Origin: Streptomyces spongiicola
GTDB taxonomy: Bacteria > Actinomycetota > Actinomycetes > Streptomycetales > Streptomycetaceae
Reading direction: 5' to 3'
Assembly: GCF_003122365.1 (NCBI RefSeq)
Contig: NZ_CP029254.1
Span: forward strand, 1,928,501 to 1,992,500
Length of the DNA stretch: 64,000 bases
Shown piece after piece: positions 14,281-22,566 of this stretch. Within the stretch, counting starts at the first letter, position 1. Every line of letters starts with the position of its first letter. A program made the position numbers and the translations under genes. Under the pieces are notes generated by a model that did not search any database, was not told the origin of the DNA, and worked only from the letters and a program-made list of their open reading frames with translations.

Positions 14281-14818
14281 GGGCAGCACGACACCCGGCA
14301 GCACCGCACCGGACACCCGCCCCGGCGACCGGGCAGCACGGCCCGGGGCAGCGCGGCCCGGGGAAGCACCACACCGGACACCCGCCCCGGCGACCGGGCA
14401 GCACGACCCGGGCAGCACGACCCGGGACAGCACGACCCGGGCAGCACGACCCGGGCAGCACGACCCGGGCAGCACGGCCCGGCGACCGTGGCAGCACGGC
14501 CCGGGGCAGCACGGACACCCGCCCCGGCGACCGGGGAAGCACGGCCCGGGGCAGCGCGGCCCGGGGAAGCACCACACCGGACACCCGCCCCGGCGACCGG
14601 GCAGCACGACCCGGGCAGCACGACCCGGGACAGCACGACCCGGGCAGCACGACCCGGGCAGCACGACCCGGGGAAGCACCACACCGGACACCCGCCCCGG
14701 CGACCGGGGCACCACGGCCCGGGCAGCACGACCCGGGGAGCACGGCCCGGGGAAGCACGGCCCGGGGAAGCACGACCCGGGGAAGCACGACCCGGGGCAG
14801 CACGGCCCGGGGCCGGCG
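14281..14818. repeat. GC-rich minisatellite, 14-bp units with 203-bp higher-order duplication
   Basis: About 540 bp built from GGCAGCACGACCC-type units (variants GGGGAAGCAC, GGCCCGGGGCAG) plus a recurring block ACACCGGACACCCGCCCCGGCGACC. A stretch of about 125 bp starting at 14341 is repeated almost exactly from 14544, giving a 203-bp higher-order period. All units hold CCCGGG-like palindromic cores, so transcripts would be heavily structured. It lies between the regulator and ycaO. All reading frames are open, but the resulting CCPG or Arg/Gly-rich strings are not plausible proteins. Confidence 0.92.
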
Positions 14819-14830
14819 GGCCGTGGGGGG

Positions 14831-16375
14831 TCAGCCCCGGGGACTGATCAGGCCTCGCTCCGCGGCGACCCGGACCGCGTCGCGTCTGCGGCCGACCTGG
14901 AGCTTGCGGTAGATGGCCTGTACCTGCGTCTTGACGGTGTTGAGGGACACGTGGCGGCGGGCGGCGATCTCGTCCAGCGTCAGGCCTTGCGGCAGCAGCC
15001 GCAGGACGTCGAGTTCGCTGCGCGTCAGCGAGTCGGCGGCCGCATACGGCCCGGAGCCCGTTGCGGCCTCCTCACCGGGGGGCAGCGGAGCGGGTGACGG
15101 ACGGGGTGACCCGGCGGGTGACCGGACGGGTGACCGGGCGGGTGACCGGGTTGCGTCACCCGCGGGCACCCGGGGGGACGCTCCCCCACCGACGCGCCCC
15201 AGCCCCGGCGGGAGGAGGATGCCGCCCCCCGGCGCGGGCCCCGCCGCGTGGGCCTGCGCGGCTGCCGCGTACCTCCGGGCGGCGGAGGTCGCACCCATGT
15301 CCTCGTACCAGCGGGCCGCCTTGTTCAGCAGGCGGCTCACCTCGGGCCAGCCGTACCGCTCGGCGAGTTCCCTCGAGAGCACCCCCCGCATCAGCGGGTT
15401 GGGCAGCCGGTAGGTCCACTCGTCGTCACGCACCAGCAGGTCATGCTCGGTGGACAGTCTGCGCAGCACCCGGTTGAGGTCGGCCCGGCCCGTCAGGGCG
15501 CGCAGCAGGGACGCGCTGAACCCGCCGAGCAGACTGGTGCGCAGCAACACGTCCTGGTCGTCCGTCGGCATCGGGTCGAGCAGTTCCGAGAGCAGGAAGT
15601 CGGAGCAGTGGCGGATGGCCTGGGACCACCCCTCGAGGCAGGAGTGGGGATCGTTGCCCCGTACCGGGTTGACCGAGGCGTAGCGGACCGCCAGGGCCCA
15701 GCCTCCCGAGCATCGGACCACGGCGGCGATCTGGTCGTCATCGGCCCCCGCTCCGTGCGCCCGGAACAGCTCGGCCGTCTCCGCATGGGTGAACGCGAGG
15801 TCCGCGCCCCTGATCTCGGTGAGTTCGCCGCCGGCGCGGAGCTTGTGGAGCGGCAGGTCCGGTTCTCTCCGGCTGGCGAGCACCACGCTCAGACCGCCCG
15901 GTGCGTACCGGGCGAACTGCAGCAGCGCACTGCGCGCGGGCCCGGGCCTCAGCTCGTGGAAGCCGTCGACGACCAGGACGAGCGGATGCGGATGCCCGGA
16001 CACCTCGTCCAGCAGGGCCGGCACACTCACCCCGTCGCCGAAGCGGAGAGCCTCGCCGCCCCGGGAGGCGGTGGCACGGGTCAGGGCCGCGGCGAGATGG
16101 GTGAGGAGCCGGGGGACGTGGTTGTCGTCGGCGTCGAGAGTGAGCCACGCCGGCTCGCCGAGCGGCAGTGATCCGGCCCAGGAGGCCAGGAGCGCGCTCT
16201 TGCCCGCCCCCGGCGGACCGACCACGACGGTGAGCCGTCTCGTCACTCCGCTGTCGAGCGTCCGGAACAGTCGGGGACGGTCGAGAAGGGGGCCGAGCAC
16301 GGGCGGTATGAGTCGTGTGTGGAGCACGGAATGGGCGCCTTCTGCGGAGGACCCGCTGCCGCTGTGCCCGACCAT
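14831..16375 (-). CDS. Short LAL-type LuxR transcriptional regulator
   Basis: A 514-aa regulator. An AAA/STAND ATPase domain has Walker A GPPGAGKS (residues 53-60), a Walker B-like LVLVVDGFHELRP and a MalT-like arrangement. A C-terminal LuxR helix-turn-helix follows (about residues 450-514: LTRSELDVLRLL, LNTVKTQVQAIYRKL). The long TPR sensor region of typical 900-aa LAL proteins is absent, replaced by a Pro/Ser/Arg-rich linker (SPARSPVRSPAGSP) encoded by a GGGTGACCG repeat. ATG with AGGAGAGG upstream. As first gene of the string it is the likely pathway-specific activator; goadsporin-type clusters also use cluster-situated regulators. Confidence 0.85.
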   Translation of the reverse strand: MVGHSGSGSSAEGAHSVLHTRLIPPVLGPLLDRPRLFRTLDSGVTRRLTVVVGPPGAGKSALLASWAGSLPLGEPAWLTLDADDNHVPRLLTHLAAALTRATASRGGEALRFGDGVSVPALLDEVSGHPHPLVLVVDGFHELRPGPARSALLQFARYAPGGLSVVLASRREPDLPLHKLRAGGELTEIRGADLAFTHAETAELFRAHGAGADDDQIAAVVRCSGGWALAVRYASVNPVRGNDPHSCLEGWSQAIRHCSDFLLSELLDPMPTDDQDVLLRTSLLGGFSASLLRALTGRADLNRVLRRLSTEHDLLVRDDEWTYRLPNPLMRGVLSRELAERYGWPEVSRLLNKAARWYEDMGATSAARRYAAAAQAHAAGPAPGGGILLPPGLGRVGGGASPRVPAGDATRSPARSPVRSPAGSPRPSPAPLPPGEEAATGSGPYAAADSLTRSELDVLRLLPQGLTLDEIAARRHVSLNTVKTQVQAIYRKLQVGRRRDAVRVAAERGLISPRG

Positions 16376-17550
16376 CCTTGCCTCTCCTGCGAATCGTGGC
16401 AGTGCTTGGCGGAACGTCCGTCGTCAACTGCTTCCGGTCGCCCATGGGTGGGGGTGGCGATCCGATGACGCCGCTGCCGCACAAACAATAAGCAAAACTT
16501 CCCTCCGTGGCGGCATTTCCTGAACTTCTCTTTGTCAACCGAAGAGACTTCGCTTAAGGAACCATGCCACCGGTTTAGGATTCATCCATTTCCCGTTCCA
16601 CGTAAGTTCGGGCATGCCGCATTCCCGCCCGCCCGCACCCCTTGATCCGATTCGACTCCCGGACCGGACACACTACGGAAAGTACCCGACCGGAAGCAAA
16701 GCGTGCCAGACGGCGGCCGTGCAGGCCCGATTCACCCCGAATGAGCGGGCGCTGTTATGCATTCCCTGTGAATCTATCAATTCCTCGGACACTACGACGC
16801 CCACCTAATACCATCCGGTTCCCCACGGTAGGCGATGAGATCGCGGCCGGCTACCGCGGCGTTCGGGCCGGAGCGATCACCTGCCGGCAGATCGCATCAG
16901 CAAATCCCGCGCACGATGCCCTATATGACGGTCCGGCAGGTCCGGCCACACGGCACCGGGGGGACGGTCGAGAACGATTCCGGCTTCATACGCGTCCCGG
17001 AATGCCGCACAGCGACGCGGCGAAACGGGCTGCCGAAGGCATAAGTGACCGCGGGCACACAGGGCGGATAAGGAAGCGGATGCCGCGCATCCGTCGCTGC
17101 CGGCGCGACCACGCGGGGGCGCCGATCGTCGCGAGCACCTCTGTGTGAAGAGGTGCGGACGTGCAGCCCCGGCGCAGCCGGCCCACGGTCGCACCAACGG
17201 CTTGCGCCCGGATTCGAGAATCTATCCGTGAGCGTTTGTCCGCGCATGGTGAACTCTGCTTCCTTGAGCAGGAATTGAGTTTACGCAAGCGGCTTGCCGG
17301 ATGCGCCGCCTGCGGTGTGGCGGCAGCCACAGTGCCTGCGCCGGCACGGGGGAGCAGGGCACACGCACTCACGCGGACGCCTGGGCAGCGGGCCGGCCGG
17401 GGCAGCGGGCCGGCCGGGCCACCGGTCCGCGGAGGGGCCTTCGGTCGGCGCGCCCGCCAGGGCCAGGGCCGGGGCCGGGGCCCGGGGCCGGGCACCGAAA
17501 CCACGGACCGAAATCGGTTCTGGTTCCGGTTGGCGGTTCCGGAACCGCGA
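16376..17550. other. 1.2-kb region without recognisable genes
   Basis: The interval between the RiPP regulator and prfB contains several open frames (for example 16642-17148 on + and 16986-17504 on -), but none has a ribosome-binding site, family motif or the strong codon bias of its neighbours. Composition is lower in GC than flanking genes, especially 16470-17050. It must hold the promoter of the luxR-type gene near 16.4-16.5 kb. It may be decayed DNA at the edge of an acquired island. Confidence 0.5.
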
Positions 17551-17586
17551 ACGGCCGTGCCTCCCCCGCGGGGGAGGCACGGCCGT
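17551..17586 (-). terminator. prfB transcription terminator
   Basis: A perfect 17-bp inverted repeat (arms 17551-17567 and 17570-17586, centre GC) starting 18 nt after the prfB stop. It is GC-rich without a T-run, as usual for strong Streptomyces terminators. It would also act on the opposite strand. Confidence 0.8.
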
Positions 17587-17604
17587 CGCGTACAGCTGCT
17601 ACCG

Positions 17605-18711
17605 CTACTTCTCCCGCTGCTTCCGCCAGCGGATGCCCGCCTCCAGAAAGCCGTCGATCTCGCCGTCGAGCACCGACTGCGGGTTGCCGACCTCGAACTC
17701 CGTACGCAGGTCCTTGACCATCTGGTACGGGTGCAGGACGTACGACCTCATCTGGTTGCCCCAGGAGTTGCCGCCGTCGCCCTTGAGGGCGTCCATCTTG
17801 GCCTGCTCCTCCTGGCGGCGGCGCTCGAGGAGCTTCGCCTGGAGGACGTTCATCGCGCTCGCCTTGTTCTGGATCTGGGAGCGCTCGTTCTGGCAGGAGA
17901 CGACGATGCCGGTCGGGATGTGGGTGATGCGGACCGCCGAGTCGGTCGTGTTGACGCCCTGGCCGCCCGGACCGGAGGCGCGGTAGACGTCGACGCGCAG
18001 ATCGGACTCGTCGATGTCGACGTGGTCGGACTGCTCGACGACGGGGAGGACCTCGACACCGGCGAAGGACGTCTGCCGCCGGCCCTGGTTGTCGAACGGG
18101 GAGATGCGGACCAGGCGGTGTGTGCCCTGCTCCACCGACAGGGTGCCGTAGGCGTACGGCGCCTTCACGACGAAGGTGGTCGACTTGATGCCGGCCTCCT
18201 CCGCGTAGGAGGTCTCGTAGACCTCCGTGCCGTAGCCGTGGCGCTCGGCCCAGCGCAGATACATGCGCTGGAGCTGCTCGGCGAAGTCGGCGGCGTCGAC
18301 CCCGCCGGCCTCGGCCCGGATGTTGACCAGCGCCTCACGCTCGTCGTACTCGCCGGAGAGGAGGGTGCGGACCTCCATCTCGTCCAGCGCCTTGCGGACG
18401 GCCTCGAGCTCGGCCTCGGCCTCGGCGCGGGTGTCCGGGTCGTCCTCGGCCTCGGCGAGCTCGAAGAGCACTTCGAGGTCGTCGATCCGCCCGCGGAGCG
18501 CCTCCGTCTTGCGGACCTCGGCCTGCAGGTGCGAGAGCCTGCTGGTGATCTTCTGCGCCGCCTCGGGGTCGTCCCAGAGGGACGGCGCCGCCGCCTGCTC
18601 CTCGAGCACGGCGATGTCTGCCCTCATCCTGTCGAGGTCCAGGACGGCCTCGATCGACCCCATGGTCGAGGAGAGGGACTTCAGCTCTTCGGATACATCG
18701 ACGACTGCCAC
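17605..18711 (-). CDS. prfB: Peptide chain release factor 2
   Basis: A 368-aa class I release factor that recognises UGA and UAA and triggers hydrolysis of peptidyl-tRNA in the ribosome. The catalytic loop GPGGQGVN is near residue 247, and [20 protein letters not shown] and [14 protein letters not shown] are RF2-type signatures. There is no in-frame stop or programmed frameshift site, unlike the enterobacterial gene. The GTG at 18711 gives the family-typical start [13 protein letters not shown]; the in-frame extension upstream is not supported. Confidence 0.97.
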   Translation of the reverse strand: MAVVDVSEELKSLSSTMGSIEAVLDLDRMRADIAVLEEQAAAPSLWDDPEAAQKITSRLSHLQAEVRKTEALRGRIDDLEVLFELAEAEDDPDTRAEAEAELEAVRKALDEMEVRTLLSGEYDEREALVNIRAEAGGVDAADFAEQLQRMYLRWAERHGYGTEVYETSYAEEAGIKSTTFVVKAPYAYGTLSVEQGTHRLVRISPFDNQGRRQTSFAGVEVLPVVEQSDHVDIDESDLRVDVYRASGPGGQGVNTTDSAVRITHIPTGIVVSCQNERSQIQNKASAMNVLQAKLLERRRQEEQAKMDALKGDGGNSWGNQMRSYVLHPYQMVKDLRTEFEVGNPQSVLDGEIDGFLEAGIRWRKQREK

Positions 18712-18812
18712 GCGTCCAAGGGTAACGGCATCGCGCATCACGCCTGTCGCGCCTGTCGCGTCCGAGGACGACGGGCACCCGGCACCGGCACCGGCACCGG
18801 TCACAGGGCACA

Positions 18813-18876
18813 GGTCACCGGGTCACCGGGTCACCGGGTCACCGGGTCACCGGGTCACCGGGTCACCGGGTCACCG
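18813..18876. repeat. Perfect 8-bp tandem repeat GGTCACCG x8
   Basis: Eight exact head-to-tail copies of the octamer GGTCACCG lie in the 274-bp gap between the kinase gene and prfB, about 100 nt before the prfB start. Each unit contains the palindrome GGTCACC/GGTGACC-type core, so the array presents phased half-sites one per 8 bp. It is preceded by a GGCACC tract at 18779-18800. Confidence 0.9.
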
Positions 18877-18985
18877 GGAAGAGGCTGCGACCCGGCCTAC
18901 CGCCCTGACCCGGCTCCCGCCCCGGCCTCCGTCCCGGCCTCCGCCCGGGCTCCGGCCGCAGGCGCAGGCGGGGCCGGGAGCCCGG

Positions 18986-20215
18986 TCAGGGCTGCGCCGG
19001 GGCCGACTGCTCGGAGTCCACGGGCGGTGCGGGGCTGTCGCCGCCGCTCGCCGCCAGCCAGCCGCCGACGCCGGCCGCCGCGGCCAGCACCAGACCCGCG
19101 ACGCCGAGTGTGATCCGGCGCCTGCGGAGGGCCCGGTGCCGGGCGGAGCCGGGGCGGCGCTGGCCGGGTGTGCGCGGGGCGCGGGCCGTGCCGCGGGCGC
19201 CGCCCGCCAGTTCGTCGGGGCCCGGCACGCGCATCGAGGTGTGGGTGTCGCGGTTGGCGTCCGTGGCCGAGCCGCGGACCAGCGGGACGGCCCCGCGGCG
19301 CCGAGGTTCGGCCGGCCGCGCCGCGTACTCGGTCTCCTCGTACGGCTCGCCGGGCCCGGCGTCCGGCTCGTCCACGTCGAGCGGCGGCATCCCCGCGAGC
19401 ATCGGCAGCAGGTCGTGCAGCCGCGCGGCCAGTTCGGAGGCACGCAGACGGGATGCGGGCGCCTTGGCCAGGCACTGGACGACGAGCTGCCACAGCTCGT
19501 CCGGGACACCGGGGAGCGGGACGACGGTCTCCGTGACATGGCGGCGCAGTACGGCGCCCGGGTGCCCGCCGCCGAACGGGGTGAAGCCTGCGAGCAGCTC
19601 GTACAGCACGGTCGCGAGGGCGTAGATGTCCACTGCGGCGCGCGGGGGCAGGCCCTCCACGATCTCCGGGGCCAGGTAGTCCGGCGTACCGATGATCTTG
19701 GTGGCCCTGGTGCGGCGGGGCGTGTCGATCAGCTTGGCGACGCCGAAGTCGGTGAGCAGTGCGGGATGGGCGCCGCCGGGACCGAGCGGGCCCTCCATGT
19801 CCAGCAGGATGTTCTCCGGTTTGACGTCGCGGTGGACGACGCCGGCGGCATGCGCCGCGGCCAGCCCCTCGGCGACGTCCGCGACGATCGCGACGGCGGC
19901 CGCGGGCGCGAGCCTGCGCTCCCGGTCGAGCCTGGTCCGCAGATCGGTGCCCCGGACGAGGTCCATGACGAGGGCCAGGTCGCTGCCGTCCACGACGAGG
20001 TCTCGCACGCCGACGACGCGGGGGTGGTCGAGTCCGAGGAGGGCCGTGCGCTCCCGTACGAACCGCCCGACCAGCTCCTGGTCGGAGGCGAGGTCCTCGC
20101 GCAGCAGCTTGATGGCGACGGGGCCCTCGGGCCCTTCGCCGAGCCACACCGTGCCCGCACTGCCCCGGCCCAGGATCTGATGGGCCGCGTACCGGCTGCC
20201 GATATTCCGTGCCAA
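18986..20215 (-). CDS. pkaB: Membrane-anchored Ser/Thr protein kinase (PkaB-like)
   Basis: A 409-aa Hanks-type kinase. Residues about 10-265 hold the kinase domain: glycine loop GRGSAGTVW, VAIK lysine, HRDVKPEN catalytic loop, DFG, and GTPDYLAPE activation end. A Pro/Arg-rich linker and one transmembrane segment follow (LGVAGLVLAAAAGVGGWLAA, about residues 370-390), with a short external tail and no PASTA repeats. A tandem kinase pair next to prfB matches the PkaA/PkaB arrangement of S. coelicolor, which is the basis of the symbol. It follows the pkaA-like gene by 156 nt with a hairpin between. Confidence 0.85.
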   Translation of the reverse strand: MARNIGSRYAAHQILGRGSAGTVWLGEGPEGPVAIKLLREDLASDQELVGRFVRERTALLGLDHPRVVGVRDLVVDGSDLALVMDLVRGTDLRTRLDRERRLAPAAAVAIVADVAEGLAAAHAAGVVHRDVKPENILLDMEGPLGPGGAHPALLTDFGVAKLIDTPRRTRATKIIGTPDYLAPEIVEGLPPRAAVDIYALATVLYELLAGFTPFGGGHPGAVLRRHVTETVVPLPGVPDELWQLVVQCLAKAPASRLRASELAARLHDLLPMLAGMPPLDVDEPDAGPGEPYEETEYAARPAEPRRRGAVPLVRGSATDANRDTHTSMRVPGPDELAGGARGTARAPRTPGQRRPGSARHRALRRRRITLGVAGLVLAAAAGVGGWLAASGGDSPAPPVDSEQSAPAQP

Positions 20216-20298
20216 GACTGCTCCCTCAGCGGCTGGCGTTGCCCATCAAACTACGCGGATGTCGGGGGCGTCGTGCCCCGGAGGCGCCAACCGTCACC

Positions 20299-20323
20299 TC
20301 TGCGGGGCTTTTTCCCCCGCAGA
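20299..20323 (-). terminator. Hairpin between the two kinase genes
   Basis: TCTGCGGGG and CCCCGCAGA pair as a 9-bp perfect stem around a CTTTTTC loop. It lies about 50-70 nt after the pkaA-type stop and upstream of the pkaB-type start. It is likely a terminator or attenuator that sets the ratio of the two kinases. Confidence 0.6.
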
Positions 20324-20371
20324 AGTCGACATGACGACGGAGGTCACGATGGTGGGATCGTGCGCGGCGGG

Positions 20372-22153
20372 CTACTGGCCCGGGCCGAGGCCCGAGTCCG
20401 CACCGGTTCCGGACGTGCCTCCGGCCAGCTCCGAGATCCAGTCGGTCACGCCCGACACGGCGTCACCGATGGCCTGCCAGTAGCTCTTGCCCTGGGCGAT
20501 CCAGTCCTGGAGCGGTGTCAGCTCCCAGATCAGCCAGCCCGCCACGAAGAGCAGCAGCAGTGTGAACAGGCAGCCCTTGAGGCAGCCGAGACCGGGGATG
20601 CGCATCGGGTTGGCGCTCCGCTGCCGGGGCGGCCGCGGCTCGCGCGGCGGCCGCTGGGAGGCCTGGCGGGGCGGCTGCTGCCGCGGCGCGCTCCGGCGCT
20701 GCGGCTGCGGCTGCGGCTGCGGCGGGTAACCCTGCTGCGGGGGCGGGGCGTACGGCCGCTGCTGTTGCGACTGCTGTTGCTGCTGTTGCTGCTGTTGCTG
20801 CTGCTGAGGACGGCGGCCCTGTTGCTGATACGGCTGCTGGTACTGCTGCTGGTACGGCTGCTGCTGCGGGGCCGGCCGGCGCTGCGGACGGCGGCGCAGG
20901 GGGTCCTCACTCGGGTCCAGGTACTGGACCTGGGTCTGCTCGTTGCGGTCCCGGGCCGCCTGCAACTGGGACTGCCAGGGGTGCGGTCCGTCGCTCTGCG
21001 GCGGGCCGGCGTCCTGCGGCGGTCCGTCGGGGCGCGGGGGCACGGGCGGCATGACCGCGGTCCGGTCCCCCGCGGCGCCGGCGGGGCCCGACTGCGGAAG
21101 AACGCTGGTCGCGGCGTTCGGGTCGTACGGGTCGCCGCCCTGGTGCAGCGAGGCGGCGTTGTGCGGCAGCACCTGGGTGGGATCGGCCGCGCCCGGCATC
21201 CCGGGGACGGTGGCCGGCGACGGGTCCGGTGCGAGCAGGGCCCCGACGCCCTCGGCCGCCTCGATCTGCGCGGACGTGGCGTGCACCCCTACACCGGCGG
21301 CGACGACCCGCAGGCCCCGGGCCAGGTTCACGGCGCTCGGCCGCTCGGCCGGCTCCTTGCGCAGACAGCGCTCGATGACCGTCCACAGCGGGCCGGGAAC
21401 GGTGGAGGGGCGCCGGGGCTCCTCGCTGAGGTGGCGGTGGAGCACCTCCAGTGCCGTGCCCCCGCCGAACGGCGGACGGCCCGTGACCAGCTCGTACAGC
21501 ATGATCCCGGCGCCGTAGACGTCCACGGCGGACGTCTGCGGGCGGCCCTCGGCGGACTCGGGCGCCACATAGGCCGGGGTGCCGACGAACTCGTGCGTAC
21601 GGGTCAGGCCCGGGGAGTCGGCGAGGCGCGCGATCCCGAAGTCGGTGAGCATCGGGTGCATCTCGCCGCCCCGTTCGGCGAGCAGCACATTGGCCGGCTT
21701 GAGGTCGCGGTGGACCACGCCGTCGTCGTGGCTGGAGGCGAGCGCGTCCGCGATCTGGGCGGTGAGCAGGGCGGCCGCGACCGGGCTGAACGGCCCGTTG
21801 TCGCGGATGTAGCGGTGCAGGTCGGGGCCGTCGACGAGATCCATGACCAGGGCCAGGACATCGCCCTCCACGACCAGGTCGCGGGTGCGCACGATGTTCG
21901 GGTGGGTCAGCCGGAGGAGGACGGACCGCTCGCGCAGGAAGCGCATCACGATGTCCGGGTCGTTGGCGAGCTCCTCCTTGAGGACCTTGATCGCAACCGT
22001 CTCGCCGGGCACGGCCGCACCCGCGCCCGCGGCCTCACTCCCCCCGGGTGCCGCAGTGCCGGGGGAGCCCCCCATACGGGCCCGCCAGACGGTGCCCGTG
22101 GCGCCGCGGCCGAGCGGCTCCTCGAGCACATACTTGCTCCCTACCGGCCGCAC
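20372..22153 (-). CDS. pkaA: Ser/Thr protein kinase with poly-Gln linker (PkaA-like)
   Basis: A 593-aa kinase. The domain is complete (GRGATGTVW, VAIKVLKEEL, VVHRDLKPANVLL, TDFGIARL, GTPAYVAPE). A long disordered region then carries Pro-rich segments and a poly-Gln tract (about residues 425-465, CTG/TTG codons on + as read). A single transmembrane helix lies near the C-terminus (LFTLLLLFVAGWLIWEL) with a short external tail. The GTG at 22153 was chosen because the kinase fold starts right after it and GGGAG lies upstream; a longer frame to 22390 reads through the promoter region. A MGGSPGTAAPGGSEAAG loop is inserted between the glycine loop and the catalytic lysine. Confidence 0.87.
   Translation of the reverse strand: MRPVGSKYVLEEPLGRGATGTVWRARMGGSPGTAAPGGSEAAGAGAAVPGETVAIKVLKEELANDPDIVMRFLRERSVLLRLTHPNIVRTRDLVVEGDVLALVMDLVDGPDLHRYIRDNGPFSPVAAALLTAQIADALASSHDDGVVHRDLKPANVLLAERGGEMHPMLTDFGIARLADSPGLTRTHEFVGTPAYVAPESAEGRPQTSAVDVYGAGIMLYELVTGRPPFGGGTALEVLHRHLSEEPRRPSTVPGPLWTVIERCLRKEPAERPSAVNLARGLRVVAAGVGVHATSAQIEAAEGVGALLAPDPSPATVPGMPGAADPTQVLPHNAASLHQGGDPYDPNAATSVLPQSGPAGAAGDRTAVMPPVPPRPDGPPQDAGPPQSDGPHPWQSQLQAARDRNEQTQVQYLDPSEDPLRRRPQRRPAPQQQPYQQQYQQPYQQQGRRPQQQQQQQQQQQQSQQQRPYAPPPQQGYPPQPQPQPQRRSAPRQQPPRQASQRPPREPRPPRQRSANPMRIPGLGCLKGCLFTLLLLFVAGWLIWELTPLQDWIAQGKSYWQAIGDAVSGVTDWISELAGGTSGTGADSGLGPGQ
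20757..20880 (-). repeat. Poly-glutamine codon repeat in the pkaA-like gene
   Basis: A run of CAG/CAA codons (seen as CTG/TTG on +) encodes QQQQQQQQQQ and QQYQQQYQQPYQQQ strings in the linker between the kinase domain and the membrane anchor. Mixed CAA/CAG use is notable because CAA is rare in this genome. Confidence 0.85.
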
Positions 22154-22566
22154 GTCATGCGCTCCCTGCTGATCGTCGATGGAACGTCGTTCCCCGTGGT
22201 TCCGTCTCCCCGGTCCATGGTTGGCTCCGTCCGGGTGTCGGACCCACTGTAGTGCCGCCGATCGGGTCACCGGGGTGATCAGCGGATCGGCGACTAAGAC
22301 GCCGGGAGCGCCCCGGCGGTTGCCGAACGGCCGTCTGCCGGACGGCAGAGACGATCCCAACCAGGCACTTTTGCGGCCAGAGCAGGCCAATCAAGATCAC
22401 TTACGGGTGGGGGCGGGGCGCGTTGTCCGTGGCGGATGCGAGGATGCCTCCAGCACGGAGCCGCGGGGCCGGGAGAGCCCCTCGGCCGTGCCGACCTGCC
22501 GGGTGGGGGGAATCACAGGGCGGCTCCCCTGCCGGGCACCCCGCGCAGAAGGGACCGCTGACGGCG
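22154..22566. other. Divergent promoter region between kinase and FHA-FtsK genes
   Basis: A 413-bp gap between divergently transcribed genes, with no coding region supported. It must hold both promoters. No clear consensus boxes or operators were recognised. Confidence 0.5.

Noticed and set aside
14137..15097. Open frames in all phases across the 14.3-14.8 kb minisatellite
   Set aside because: The frames exist only because the repeat lacks stop codons. Products are CCPG- or PGS-type strings without a ribosome-binding site. A cysteine-rich secreted repeat protein was considered, but no signal peptide is present.
16642..17148. A 168-codon plus-strand frame in the gene-poor region
   Set aside because: No ribosome-binding site, no family resemblance, and composition unlike the coding neighbours.
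22423..22566. Upstream extension of the FHA-FtsK protein
   Set aside because: The 48 extra codons are Pro/Arg/Gly-rich and non-conserved in style; the domain begins at MQIRLTVLAP.
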